Origin: Chytridium lagenaria | Lineage: Eukaryota; Chytridiomycota; Chytridiomycetes; Chytridiales; Chytridiaceae | Assembly (NCBI GenBank): GCA_025449115.1 | Contig: JAHLKC010000029.1 | Coordinates: forward strand, 124,001 to 188,000 | DNA: 64,000 nucleotides | Direction of reading: 5' to 3' | Shown here: one piece after another, positions 52,392 through 64,000 of the stretch | How the letters are laid out: the number at the start of each line of letters is the position of its first letter | Numbering within the stretch: the first letter of the stretch is position 1 | The notes under the pieces: generated by a model | Database searches by the model: none | What the model saw: only the letters and a program-made list of their open reading frames with translations | Told to the model about the DNA's origin: nothing | Made by a program: the position numbers and the translations under genes

Positions 52392-52419
52392 TTTCGTAAG
52401 CGTTACACAAACGAACGAT
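52392..52419. promoter_or_regulatory. 28-bp divergent start region, OHCU and DMAP1
   Basis: Only 28 bp separate the start codons of OHCU decarboxylase (minus) and DMAP1 (plus). Each promoter must therefore lie inside the other's transcribed region or be shared. If the OHCU start is 52448, the genes overlap instead. Confidence 0.5.
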
Positions 52420-54364
52420 ATGGCATCAGCAGCAGATGTGCGAGACATCCTCTCGTTGCCGCATTCAGCATTACCGCCTGCACCAAGGCAAAGACCTCAA
52501 AAGGAGGTTCATAAAAGACCTGGTAGGAATATAATTTGGCGTTGTAAGAGTGTTTTTTGACAGTGTTTGGAAGATGGAATCACTCGAGAACTGTTTGCAC
52601 TTACGGGTGGACTTCCGCCTTTGAACTTTTCTGTTGTTCCCAATGCAGCATTAAAGCCGAAAATTACGTTTGGGTCTGATGGGAAGGAAGCAGAGCCTGT
52701 CAAATGGTATTTATTTTTTGCGATGTATAATAAAGTCTTATATCAATACAGGAAATGGTGCTCATTTAAAAACCCTGGCAGACTGGACGAATTGGAACTA
52801 TATCACTGGGTTAAAGAACGGAAGTAGATTTAGGTATTTAATAGTTAAGTCGATATCTATTAATGTTTAGAATACCCTTTTGCAAAATTGAGTCGATCTA
52901 TCAGTATTCCGGACTTCACTCCTGAAGAGTATCAACAGCATCTGGAAGGTAATATTTTCCGGAATCTAAGGATATATTCTAAGTCACTAGATCCTGACTG
53001 GACGTATGATGAGACAAAATATCTTCTCGAGCTTTGCAACCGGTTTGATCTAAGATTTATTGTCATCAGCGACCATTTCGAATATGAGGCTAAATCAAGG
53101 AGCATTGAGGTAGAAATACAATTTTAGCAGTGGAATTAATTGCGATATAGGATTTAAAAGAACGTTATTACAGCGTAACCAAAAAAATTCTTGGGCTTCG
53201 TAACGATACTGTTGATCCAGAAATTTCTCAATATACCTTCAACAAAGGTTGTTGGATAATTATTACACATCCATAACTTACATGTTTATAGCCCGAGAAA
53301 TTGAAAGAAAGAAACACCTTGAATTGTTATACAGCAGAACACCTGAAATCCAAAAGGTTTTTTCAATTAGCGTTTTATCGCCTGCTTGCTGATTAGGTGT
53401 GTAGGAAGAAGAGCTTTTAAATACGGAATTACGCCGACGAGAGCAAAGCGAGAAAAAATGGGCTGCGGATAGGGACCGTATTTTGAAGCTTTTTGCAAAC
53501 AACGAGTTGGCGACCCCGGTGAACATGTCAGCACTGCAGGCTGGTGGTTTAGTGCGTATTCTCTCAGATTTTTGTTTCAGGATTCCTTTTACTTATTTTA
53601 TAACAAAGCAGAAAAAGATCAAGAAGCTTGGAAAGCCAGAAGATGCTAGTAGCGCAACAGAAGCTACACCAAATCCTTTGCGGAAAGACAGAAAATCTTC
53701 TATGAAGCTTATCGACGATTCAGGTAACCCAGGTATCTTACCTTTTCGCCCTAAACTTTTGAAGTCGAGACAGCTTTCAAGAAAGAAAAAATTCCTCCAG
53801 GCGTTTACCTCCGAACGTCCCGTTTGTTCACACCAAAGGCAAACATTGTTGCAAAAGTGAAAGAAGTTATGGACGAGTACAAACTTCGTAAGCTCTCCGC
53901 ATTGAGTTTCATTGTAATAATCCTAAATTCTAGCTGCGGTTCCTACTATACCCACTGCAGCAGTTTGTGAAAAATTCGATACGCTTCGGATAAACATCGT
54001 AAATCTGCTTGAACTCAAGAAACTTCTGGATCGGCAAGAGCATGAAGTGCGAGTTTTGGAGAATCGACGAGATCTTCTATTGCAGGGAGGTGCGACTCCT
54101 TCCGCGTCTGTAAATGGATCCGGGATTTCGGATACAGTATCTCTTGCATCATCGTCAACAGCAGCAGCCGGCGCTACATCCGTGAAAAAGGTAAGGTTTG
54201 CTTTTACGCATCGTCCTTTTCGTCCTTCGTATTCGATTAATTTCTCGATTAAATTCTGTTCACTTAATTTAATATCTCCATTTTTTGTTTGTCAGCTTAA
54301 AAAAAGAACGGCAGATGGCGCACCGCCTGGGCGGGACGTGAAAAGGCAAAAATCAACCGTATAA
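52420..54364 (+). CDS. SWC4: DMAP1/SWC4 subunit of SWR1 and NuA4 complexes
   Basis: A shared subunit of histone-exchange and acetyltransferase complexes. ATG 52420 gives MASAADVRDILSLP, which matches the start of animal DMAP1 (ADVRDIL). Exons then read DGITRELFALTGGLPPLNF, the SANT-like region with TPEEYQQHLEGN, WTYDETKYLLELCNRFDLRF and IVISDHF, DLKERYYSVTKKILGLRNDT, AREIERKKHLELLYSRTPE, and a helical linker EEELLNTELRRRESREKKW. The C-terminal helices carry RTSRLFTPKANIVAKVKEVM, PTIPTAAVCEKFDTLRINIV and LLELKKLLDRQEHEVR. A basic tail with KKRTADGAPPG ends at 54362-54364. About nine introns. Order and motifs fit DMAP1/SWC4 along the full length. Confidence 0.92.
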
Positions 54365-54643
54365 CCCAAAGCTCTCCTCTGTAAATGTTCAAAAGCTATT
54401 TATAAGTAAAACCAAAGCGGATTTGTATTCGAAGTAATGGTATTGGCTGTGACAATGGCCTTTTAAATTCATGCCTTGCTTTTAAACCCCTCTTACATCA
54501 ACCCCTTTCGCAGTATCCCACCCACTCCTTACGCATTTCACCAAGATATTTAAGCTCGAAGATCGAATTTAAAAGCAAAGTCATCTTAACAGTGCATCTT
54601 TTGCTTTCCTCTTCAACCAAGACCCTTCCTTAGGTTTACGCAA

Positions 54644-56974
54644 TCACTCTCTAAAGCTTAGGAATCTCAAAAGTTTGTCTGTAACCTTTGGATCAAAATC
54701 GTAGCGCTTAAGGTAATCGTACATCGGCGTAACAACGCTATAAATGGATGTTTTCAAGCCTTTTTTTTTAAAAAAAAATAAATTAGCCTATGAATAGAGG
54801 TGAGTCTTACTGTCTGCAACAGCATGCGGCTTCTTAAGCTGGACCGGGTGTGAGGGCTTCACGCCAGGTGGATCCTTCATGTAGCTTTGAGTTGCGTTCA
54901 AGCATCGGATAAGTGTTTCCAAAATAAGTGGTACGCTCTTTTGCACAACCCCGTATTTATCTTCCGTCACCGCTGCGACCACAAAATATGCCAATGCTAC
55001 ACGGAATGTCAAAATGATAATAGGAGGCATTGTACGTACCTTGAGACGCCCAGATAGCTCTTTGGTAATCCACAAAGTGAGTCTTTGCAAAAACTTCAAC
55101 TGAAGTAAAATCTATCTTCTTTCGGTTGTTAACAAAGGACTGAAACTTATCCTGAAGACTCTTCATCATGCCCGCAATGGAGCCTTCAGGCTTCTCCGGC
55201 TTTTTAAAAATGTTTGGTTCAGGAACAAATGGTTTGGCTTCAGTCTCGTCAGCTGAGCGAAGAAGCGATGGCACAAGCGGTCTCCTATCCGCATCGGTTC
55301 AAGTGCAGCTAAATTAATTTTTCGTCGTCGTAAGTCGTCACTCTCATCCATCGTAAAATCGAGCTCAATATTCCTGGAGCCTTCTTCATTAAGAACACAT
55401 TTTCAGTTTTCAATTCAAGCTTTTTTGGTGAACCCGGCTTTGTGTAGAATTACTTGCCGTTCAGCCAATTTCGAGAGGCTGGTAGATTTGACTTTATCTG
55501 TATAATAGTAAGATTTTAAAATCCAAACGCTCCTATAACCTTTCTTTCAGCGCGTCTGATACTTTGTCACTAAATTGATCTACAATTTTGACACATTCGG
55601 TCAATACTTCATTCCACAACACAGCTGACTCGTCTTTCGAATCATTGTTAAAAATGATATGCCTAAAATACTTTGTCCTTCTCGCCAATTTCCAGATAGT
55701 GTACAATGCAAGATCCTTTAAAGGTTAGAAGTCATTAGTATAATTCTAATCACCTTTTCAAAAGGATTTTTTGAGTGCTTCATCGTTTCACATACTTGCT
55801 GAATTGCAAATGGCGACTTTTCCAGTAACACAGGCTAAAAACATGTTAGGTTTTCTCCCTTATATACTTACTCTTACCTGAGTAAGAACAATCTCAACAA
55901 GTGCGTCAACAATTTCCCATAGAGAAATAGAGAAGAAGGAAAATAAGACGATGTGCATCAAAAACTTCTTGTCCATATTTTCGCATAGTCCACAGGAGCA
56001 GGGACCATTTGACTATCATGTATTGTGGTCAGCTGTGAGAGGGATAAACTAGCGAAAGGCGGGTGGGGGGGGATTACCTCAAGAAAGTATAAAGAAACCT
56101 TGTAAGTACGGTCATGGGAAGTGTGCGGATGAAAGCGTAGAAGACTGAGAACACCGCTGTTGACGTCAAAGATACTTTTAAGCTAAAGCTCAAAATTGAC
56201 GGCATACGGCGAAGAATACGGGGACGAACGGAAGTCTGTTAATGCTTAGTAAATTCGGCAAGACTTTTTTGATACATTAACAGACGTAAATTTCACAACA
56301 TGGCGTTCTAGGATCTGAGAAAGGACAACGTAAACCCCTTTGAAAGCCAATGCATAAATCAGAACATAAATGTATCGGTCATTCAACTGGCTCGGCCCGT
56401 ATTTTCCTTGAGGCAACATAAACAGATTACCCAGAACATTCTGGCGGCTCTTCAGCATCCAAAAATACGCGATTGCCATCAGAAGGCTTGAAATGGCGTA
56501 CTGGCCAAGAGACCACAGGGCGGACGGCAGGCTCAGCTGCTTCCTATCTTTGTTACCTGAATAAAGTGTTGAAGTTTGGATAGTGTAAGATGAAATACCT
56601 TGCAGCCGTACTAATCTCGTCTGAAGAAGTAGAAATGCTGAACACCACAACATCGCTGCAGCTGCCGGGATCACCAAAAGCATATTCAAAAAGAAGCCTG
56701 CACATGGTTCAGCTTCATGCAAAAGGGATGATTCAATACCTGATAACGGCCATGGTACCGATATCAATACAGCGAGCACAGCTGCGACCACAATCAGATA
56801 ATATTGAATTGTAGCAACTCGCTCAGTCACAACGCCTGCAAAAGCGTCTGGTGTTCGTTTATTTTTGACGAATTGCCCTAAACCCCAGCTTCCAGATGGG
56901 CCCTCGGCAGAAGCTGCCATGGGATAATTTGATGGAAGCGGATCTTCACTTGGAGTCAAGAATAAATCACCCAT
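54644..56974 (-). CDS. NDC1: NDC1 transmembrane nucleoporin
   Basis: A pore-membrane nucleoporin, also used at spindle pole bodies in yeasts. ATG 56974 gives MGDLFLTPSEDPLPSNYPMA. Membrane segments include YYLIVVAAVLAVLISVPWPL, FFLNMLLVIPAAAAMLWCSA, ALWSLGQYAISSLLMAIAYF and YIYVLIYALAFKGVYVVLS, then others from 56.2 to 55.9 kb. The soluble part has PFAIQQVCETMKHSKNPFEK, a Pro/Lys linker (PNIFKKPEKPEGSIAGMMKS) and the conserved C-terminal helices ALAYFVVAAVTEDKYGVVQK, SVPLILETLIRCLNAT, GLKTSIYSVVTPMYDYL and DPKVTDKLLRFLSFRE. The stop TGA is at 54644-54646. The hydrophobic exon pattern and C-terminal EDKYGVVQ motif make the call good. Confidence 0.82.
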
Positions 56975-57059
56975 GGGGATAAGATGCTGCAGTCCGAATT
57001 CACAACTGCCGACAAATCTTTTGCTCTTTCATGGTTGTACCCTTTCAAAGCTCACCAAC

Positions 57060-60000
57060 ATGAAATCGTAAGTGAAGCCGATAAAGCTCATCATTCACAA
57101 GATTAGAATAGCAGAAGAGGTGTCCGAACTAGCTCTTGGATCGCCGTCCAAATCATTCGGTGGACAGAATGCGCCATCAGCGAATGTCTATGAGGACTTT
57201 AAGCGAGGTCTTCATGATCATACCTCCTACAGGGACATCACCACACTTCTTATTGAAGCATCGCAGCGTATTTCATTTGCATCAATCCAAAGATAACAGT
57301 TTTAGATTTGGAAGTTGGTGAAATGATCAAATGCACACATTTCACACTTTGGGACTCCATGTCAGCGACGGAGGTTTGACATAAGAATCATTCCTTCCTG
57401 AAAGCTCACCGTGAATGCAGATAATGGACCAGAAGATGGACTCTGGATATGACTATCCAGGCCGCGTAGTCAAAGCCATGCCTGCAAAGACGGATTTAAT
57501 TACAATGCGGTTGCCTGGAGAGAAATTAAATGGCTGGATGGACAAGCTTATGGAGATGGAGGTCTTTTATCAAAAGAAGATAGCGTAACGTGTTCTAAAT
57601 CATTACAGATGACGTGCATGCGAGGAAATCCTTTAACTCAAACTTTATTCACGTGTCCACTACTTCATTATCCACACGAGCTGCAAAGCAAAATCCTACG
57701 GGAGGTGGCAACTTCTTTTTTGAAGGGGGTTGACTTGTGGAGGCAGATTGTAATCCAAGCGCGAGTGTTTGAGGCATGTAATTACTTCGAAACGCTAGTG
57801 ATGCTAATAATTTTAAAGGATGAAGAATTTACTTTTGATCCCGTCACGTTCAGCTTGTGCACAGAGGTCGACGTTAGCGAATGCATCACCGGCCTCTTGG
57901 ATGTGGAAGAGGATCTTCTCATTATCTGGAGAAATTTAAAAGGGAAAAATGCTCAAGGTTGTTCTATTACTGATCTGTCATGTGATCAAATGATGAAACG
58001 CAACTGCATCTAACTTCTCAAATTCTGGTAGATCCTTTGGAATCTATAGAGCTCATCGACGGAAAGGAAACTATGATTTTGGAAGCGCTCCTTGCACGAA
58101 TTCGGTTTCGAAAAGTATTCTTAGTGTGTTTATCTGTGCTGAATAACATAGGCATTTATACAAACTTTAAACTTCATCCTCAAAAGGAACCTTTCAAGTG
58201 CGAAAAAGAGCGTGTCGCAAGCAATCATACAGTTAAAGGCATGCAGTCATACTTTAGACTCTTCAAAAGACGTCACAGGTACTGCAATCTCACAACCAGT
58301 CTCTTATAATTCCTAGATCTTTTTGATTCAGATTTGAATCGAAGGATTTTTGCGGATGGGCCACCACGGAATGTCTTAGCCATCTCCCTTAATGATGCTT
58401 TTGACGATTTACATCATCTTCTATCCGAAATCTCTGAAGTTATCAACTTAAACTCCCTGACACCACTTCGACCCCTACTGGTACGTTGACGTTATGCTAC
58501 ACCACTATAACTGAGCTTCAAAGCTCTTCATGAGTCGTTTTTCATCACGCAATCCCAATCCAAACATTCTATCGCGCTCTATTCTCTCAGTGAGGTGTTA
58601 AGTAGTTTCGAGACCTCATAATTTTAGCACGTGATCCTGCAACATGGTAGGATATACGGAAAGACGTCAATCTCCGACGCCTTGAGAGATAGCGTATCGA
58701 ACATATTTACGGTCTCATTGTTTGCAAAACAAATACCAATAGTTGAAGGAAAGGTTCATGAGTTTATAGAGCTTACCATCAAGGTTGGTATGATCTTTCC
58801 TCTCTTGGTCCATCGTTGTTGCCTGCTCCTTTTTCGCCCTGCTGCATTTTATTGATAAGCCATGCAGAAAATCGAGAGTCTTTTGCGTCTTTATGGTTTT
58901 AATAGATCAAGACAACGGCGAATGATGCTCAAACTTATTCAAGAGTTTGATATCGTTCAAGCAAAGGTTTGATAGCCCTAATATCGTATAGACTGAAACG
59001 GCAAAGGTAGAAGAAATCGATCTTTCCCTTCACAAGCTCGTGGGTTTTACTGGAAAAGCGGAATCTTTTCTTGCTGAGGTTCATCTTTGATATTAGTACG
59101 GATGACATCTAACCTATACTTCAAGCCATTCTATTTATCTTCATGGATCTATCAACTGAAGATAGACCTACTTATTGAAACTCAATTTATGGGATTTGAG
59201 TTAGACATCTTTAGCACCTACGAGTACCCGGTTATCTTTAAGTATAAAAGCGTATATCTCAGTATCTAATTCGAAAACTAGTTACCTTGACAATCTCTTT
59301 GGCAATGCTGTCGCTGAGATAGATAGAGTAAAGGCGTCGACTCGTATTCCAGAAGAATCTGAAGTGAATGATGTTTCAGCGAAAAAGGTCAAGGGGCAAA
59401 AAGATAGGTCAAAATCCGAGGAGACTATTTCGCCGCTTGATGCTTTAACGGATGAGATGAGATTATTTATTTTGGCGAAGCAAGCACTCTCACGAGTGTC
59501 GAGTAATGTAAGAAGCCTCTCACGTATCAATTTAATTTTTTAACAAGATATTTTTTTTATCTTATTAGCTAGCTTATGTCTTCATTCGGGAAGGTCTTGT
59601 CACAAACCCCGATCCAGATTTATTCAATCCTGAGATTCAGTTCAACAACCGCTTTAAGGTGTTTTCTTGCCTCGGTAGTCCGCCCCCCCTTACCTTCGCT
59701 CAGATGAGCGCTATCATTGACAGTGTGGGGAAATCATCGGTACGTTGTTGACTTCATACCAAAATTTCTTTTGATAACACTAGGAAGACATTAGACCTAC
59801 TGTCTTTGGTAAAGATTCAGCTGGAGTATTGCGATAAATTACTTAAAGCCGTGAGACATTCGCTTGCCAATGTTCAACCCGATGCATTGCGAACGCACGT
59901 TACGGCGCCGGTTTGAAAGATTTGATGATACTGTAATTGACATTTTCGTAGGACCTCGACCGCCTTTCGAAATGTGTTGAGGTCAACCTTAACACAGTAA

Positions 60001-60369
60001 GTGCAACCTTAGACCGGCTTAGCGGGGAAAATAGCCGTTTGCAGGCTTCCGGTGAAGTCGATGTGAAAGAAGCCAAAAGTGAAAAGCTTGGAACGTTGAA
60101 CGTCAAGGCAAGGGTCCTTTCTGGTGGCTTCTTCCCCACCCCGGATTTCCGCTTTTTGGGTGTCAGTAGATTGAAAAACATCGAATGGAGATCATTTATC
60201 TATTTCAGAATTTTTTCTCTGTGTGCAGTTTCCTAATCTCGTCCGCTACATTGGAGTCTTTTTTTTAAAGTGTATCTCAGCCCTTTTCCAGAAAAAAAGG
60301 GCATCGGCGCTTTTCAACCAGTTCAACACATGCTCCCCATCAGCTGTATGCAGATCTCGCGTTACTTAA
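57060..60369 (+). CDS. NAA35: NatC complex auxiliary subunit NAA35 (MAK10)
   Basis: Ribosome-anchoring subunit of the NatC N-terminal acetyltransferase. ATG 57060 with an intron at about 57068-57105 leads to AEEVSELALGSPSK. Diagnostic parts follow: DITTLLIEASQRIS, LDLEVGEMIKCTHFTLWDSM, SATE-IMDQKMDSGYD, GNPLTQTLFTCPLLHYPHEL, DVEEDLLIIWRNLK, INLNSLTPLRPLL, SLLRLYGFNRSRQRRMMLKL, VEEIDLSLHKLVGF, FYLSSWIYQLKIDLLIETQF and GFELDIFSTYEYPVIF. These match the order in animal and yeast proteins. Later exons (VFIREGLVTNPDPDLFNPEI, VKARVLSGGFFPTPDFRF) end in FPNLVRYIGVF. The stop is at about 60268 or at 60369, depending on the length of a T run. About 20 introns of 30-60 nt. Confidence 0.9.
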
Positions 60370-60590
60370 TTGATTAAAGCGGTGAGAGCTGTTGACGACA
60401 TATGTGTAAATCTCAGAGTTTAATCACCTAATCCCAGGATGTCTGCCTATTTCGCAATAGGAAGACATTCACGAAGGCCATGGATCCGCCTGTAATTTCA
60501 TTCCCTCTCACACTTCACTAATTATGTGACACTTCCATTCATATATTTATTGGTTGACAAATGGTCGCGGTTCCAGTTTTATTTATTTTT

Positions 60591-62144
60591 TCAGCAGAAC
60601 TCTTGGTTGACAGCAACAACCACTTCAAGAATCGATGCAGCAAGATCCGCGTTACCCCACTCAAAAGTCGCCAACTTAGGACATTTTCTCGCAAGCGTGA
60701 CCCAAGGCCGCCGTAAAAGTATGCGGGCTCTCAAGTGACTCTCCAAATATCAACTGTTCAATTCGAGGAAGGCCGGACGCAATCGTCGCAAAAGTTGATT
60801 GTTAAACCCATCCCGAGTCTCATGGAATACGAGCTTTCTTAATGACTTTCCGCATAGTTTGGTAAGAGCGCGAAGACCTCTTGTGTCGAGGATGCCTTGA
60901 CCAGCAATTGCGATGCTTTCTATGCAATTCAATCGCGCTGCGAGAGCTTCCAAAGCTTCAGGCCATTGCGAAATAGATTCGGACTCTTGTTCAGCGCCAT
61001 CACAAGCCAGCATTTTAGAGACGAAAAGCTTTGTGAAGGCAGGTTAAGAAGCCAGGAAGGCTGAATCTGGGTTGCGTAAAATAAAGTATGCTTAGCGTAG
61101 AATTCTGCAGTGGACGTTAGAATAGAAGCTTACCCCTCCGCGACAAATCAATCCCAACTCTCCCAAATTCCGCAAACCAGCCACAGCCTTCAATGTCTTC
61201 TCTCCAATCCATTCACCTTGCAGATACAACGTCTTCAAGTTCCCTGCGGCGGCCAAAAGCCCGTGCTCCAGACCTTCCTCATTCATACTCGAGCAAGAGA
61301 CACTTAGTTCCGTGAGGTTTGGCAAATACTGCATTCCACCGGCCAACGCTGTTTCAGAAAGGTGACGTACTTTGAGCTGAAGAGATTGCAAGCTGGTAGG
61401 CGCAGATTGCAACAGAGTTTGAATAGCTTGTCCATCCATCAATTTTGTTTGAGAATTTCCTCCAGCGCGCATAATTCTAAGTTTTTGAAGATCTATAAAG
61501 TTAACTCGCGATAATGTATAATTATTACTTGGGCATGATTGCATGACTGTGTATGATCCCACAAATCCGAATGATTCAAAGGCATTCTCGAACGAGAGTT
61601 TAACGGAAAGCTGGCGGGACATGACTCCCAAGCTTCAACAGTCTTTCGAACCCCACTTTCAGAGAAATGGGAATGGAAGAAGGTCGCATCAACACGCCGG
61701 CAAGAAGGTCAAAATGTGTATCTCTCCATAACCTATATTAAGGTTCAATAATACACAACGAACTGAGCAATTACGTTTTTCGCAGGAACTTCGCCATGCT
61801 TTGCAAACAACTGATGTTTAAGACTATTGATGAGAATGCGGAGAGCATGTTGATTTGGTAACTTTCCTCACCGGACCAGCTGCCTTAAATCTTCTTGGCT
61901 GCTGTTTCAACGATGGTCATAATAATCTCGGGTGGAAGATTGAAAGGGTGTTGCTCAGGCCTGCTACGGATGAAGTATAGACCTCATGAGGCGTTTCCCT
62001 TAATGGTGAACTCTGGCCGCGGTTGTCCCATACGAAGCTGGAATGGACCATCGTTTGCGACTGCGTTTGCGACATAATTTTAGGTGAGTCCACAAGACTT
62101 TGCGGCTGTTGCACGAACTTCACTGCAATATCGAGATGGTGCAC
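60591..62144 (-). CDS. F-box / leucine-rich-repeat protein, structure uncertain
   Basis: The conserved region is a set of leucine-rich repeats: LQKLRIMRAGGNSQTKLMDG, SLQSLQLKVRHLSETALAGG, MQYLPNLTELSVSCSSMNEE, AAAGNLKTLYLQGEWIGEKT and AVAGLRNLGELGLI, then SIAIAGQGILDTRGLRALTK and CGKSLRKLVFHETRDGFN. The last exon ends CPKLATFEWGNADLAASILE with a stop at 60591-60593. Upstream, RPEQHPFNLPPEIIMTIVET at about 61910-61970 looks like the start of an F-box; ATG 62144 opens the frame before it. Frame changes near 61985, 61860 and 61640 leave the middle unclear. If right, this is a substrate receptor of an SCF ligase. The F-box part is weaker than the repeats. Confidence 0.55.
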
Positions 62145-62850
62145 CTTTTTTATAAACGAGAATAAAGGTTCCTTTTAAATTTTAAGCTATTCTTTTATAC
62201 ATATAGACTGAAGGACTAGAAAAAATCTTGGCGGTGGGCCCTCTTCATTAGAGGTGTGCCGTTGCTTGTCGGGACCCATAACGAACTTTTGTCAATAGAG
62301 CATGCTAGCTTTTCAGTAATGTAAGGCCATCCATATTCCCTCCACGAATTATATGCAACCGTTTATCATGTGTGCTTTTTTGCCTGCATTTTTTGTCGCA
62401 TATTTTGAGTCAGGAATTTGCCGCTGTTGCTCTGCCTCCATAAGTGTACACTTCTAACTTCCCCTCTCGGTTTTTCATTTATCGTCTTTCATACTCTTGG
62501 AACTATTAACTCCATAAACGATAATTTATTACGATCTATATCGTTTTCATATAGATTTTAATATTTACACACGCCCTCACTTTCCTTTCATATTTTGATA
62601 ATTCTGTCCTTTTTTGCCGTAATGTTTCGTCCAAACAAATTGTTCAAATTGTCAAAGTACTGTACAAACAAATGACGTGAAATCGATGCTTTTTTATAAA
62701 AGCTTCCAAACTATGACTCTTCCCGAAATTATGATAAAAGCTGGACTTGAATGATCCGACGAAGATTACAATCCTTTATTCGACATCGACAAAGGTAGTG
62801 TATTTTCAATAAAACCAATCTTCTTTGAACTCTACAATACTAAATTTAAT
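62145..62850. other. A+T-rich intergenic region
   Basis: About 700 bp with no convincing gene. It is T-rich around 62340-62620 and is probably the divergent promoter of the F-box/LRR-like gene and the methyltransferase-like gene. No tRNA or repeat recognised. Confidence 0.4.
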
Positions 62851-63580
62851 GAAGTTCAACAAGCTTTTGAAATTGAGGAAGCCTTCCATAATTCAAGGCG
62901 GCTTCTAGTAGTCCATCTACAAGCCATAATCACGATAACTGTTGTGAGACGATTTTCAAGAAGAAGACTTTCCTTAGCAGACTCAGACAGCTGAGGCAAT
63001 CGTAGTTTCATTTGCGGACGACAACGGAGAAGGAACTCTTGTGGATTTCGAAGATTTTGTGAAGGGGCTACTGGATCGCATCCGCTTTCTGCAAGCAAAA
63101 GACCACAATCTTGTTAATGAAGGAATTCTAATGTATTTTGACTACAGTAACAATGATCTACAGTCATCCGGAATTCCGAATCTGCTACGTGAGAAGGATC
63201 TCTGTTCCCGAGCTAATAATTTCTATAATGATCTTCAAGATAGAAAAGGATAGTTGCCCGGGATGGAGAATGTGCACTCCATAGCCAGCTTTGGGTGCGG
63301 GCCGGGTAGCGACCTAGTTGCTCTGCAGGCTTTTGCAGAATCTTACGGAGCTACAGACCTGAAATGTATTGGGTTCGGCGAAAAGGTCGGGTGGCAGCAG
63401 TATCTTGAAGCACAAGAATTTGTGTTTCATTGCGTACCGACTCTCTCTACAGCAAGCGCTGAAGACATCGCCAGACAATTGGCCAAAATTGATATCATCA
63501 TCTTTGGCTTTGTGTTAACCGACTTTCGTGATAGTCTTAATATCAACGACTTAGTGAGCAGTATATTTCTGCATCGATAG
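62851..63580 (+). CDS. SAM-methyltransferase-like protein (tentative)
   Basis: An exon from about 62978, after a TTAG acceptor, reads EAIVVSFADDNGEGTLVDFE, DFVKGLLDRIRFLQAKDHN and LREKDLCSRANNFYNDLQD. After a one-base or intron change near 63250, LPGMENVHSIASFGCGPGSD and LVALQAFAESYG follow, then WQQYLEAQEFVFH. The FGCGPGSDLVAL strand-turn-helix looks like motif I of SAM-dependent methyltransferases, and DIIIFGFVLTDF could be a later strand. The stop TAG is at 63578-63580. The start is not known; EVQQAFEIEEAFHNS at 62851 may be part of an earlier exon. The last 420 bp of the window hold nothing I can identify. The family call is tentative. Confidence 0.45.
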
Positions 63581-64000
63581 GACACCGTATGCGTAAAACT
63601 ATGTACGAGGCGTCCCGTTCTCAACAGTGGAAGCAGTTTACTGAGAGCCATAACCAATGGATCTCGACGAATTCGTGGCGATATTTGACTTATTTATCAT
63701 CTTCTTAACCATCTGGATGTTGATCTATGTATGAATGGATTTTTAGCGTCGTTAGTTTACATCTCCTGGTAACCCGCCCAGAAATATTCTTTTTTTTCAC
63801 GATTTGTCGAATTGAAATACCGGCTTTAGATTAAAGAATTCCATTGAATTTATTTAGTTTAAATGTATTTTCTTCTACTGTCTCAACTGTGTTTACTGAA
63901 ACCGTTCTGTGACCTCCCACTTTAATCCACTATAGTTTGCTCATTTATTCCAAGTTTCGTTCATATCGTTGCAAAAATTCCACGAATACTCTGTGTCTTC

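Overview
The window looks like nuclear DNA of an early-diverging, flagellated (zoosporic) fungus or a close relative. Genes are split by many very short GT-AG introns, mostly about 35-60 nt, often with a fungal-type branch site (TACTAAC at about 1785-1791). The gene set includes fungal-style items (Rsp5-type HECT ligase, alpha-arrestin, MAK32-like PfkB kinase) together with a CatSper-type auxiliary subunit, which is expected only where there is a motile flagellum. No rRNA, tRNA, CRISPR array or intact transposon was recognised. The species assignment is inference.

Layout. 1-16 kb: end of an unknown gene, a SET/MYND lysine methyltransferase, a capping-enzyme homologue whose catalytic motifs are replaced, a CREST/TMEM8-like membrane protein, the CatSper-type subunit, a RAD5/HLTF-type helicase, an UNC93-like transporter and an orphan gene. 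16-29.6 kb: a dense block of SLC45-like transporter, NTF2, mitochondrial uL3, COQ2, a coiled-coil protein, a complex I subunit (NDUFA7-like), kynurenine 3-monooxygenase, a small orphan and an alpha-arrestin. 29.6-48 kb: a sparse region rich in poly-A/poly-T and purine tracts, holding a small C2H2 protein, the Rsp5-like ligase, a second C2H2 factor with His/Gln tracts, a coiled-coil gene and a Ser/Pro-rich orphan. 48-64 kb: dense again, with an F-box protein, a coiled-coil protein, a PfkB kinase, OHCU decarboxylase, DMAP1/SWC4, NDC1, NAA35, an F-box/LRR-like gene and a methyltransferase-like gene running to the right edge.

How genes fit together. 19.6-26.2 kb holds four genes with mitochondrial products (uL3m, COQ2, NDUFA7-like, KMO), two of them sharing a 73-bp divergent promoter. 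Arrestin and Rsp5 are partners in other fungi. SET/MYND, DMAP1 and the two C2H2 proteins are chromatin or transcription genes; NTF2 and NDC1 belong to nuclear transport. Several neighbours are almost touching: PfkB and OHCU overlap at their stop codons, OHCU and DMAP1 start 28 bp apart, and the CatSper start codon lies in a CATG palindrome.

Caveat. Many conserved proteins are interrupted by single-base length changes, often in short homopolymers (helicase, KMO, NTF2, uL3m, NDUFA7-like, SLC45-like, C2H2, F-box). Because these affect unrelated housekeeping genes, consensus sequence errors are more likely than decay. Exon limits given here are read by eye and are approximate; each CDS entry spans its introns.
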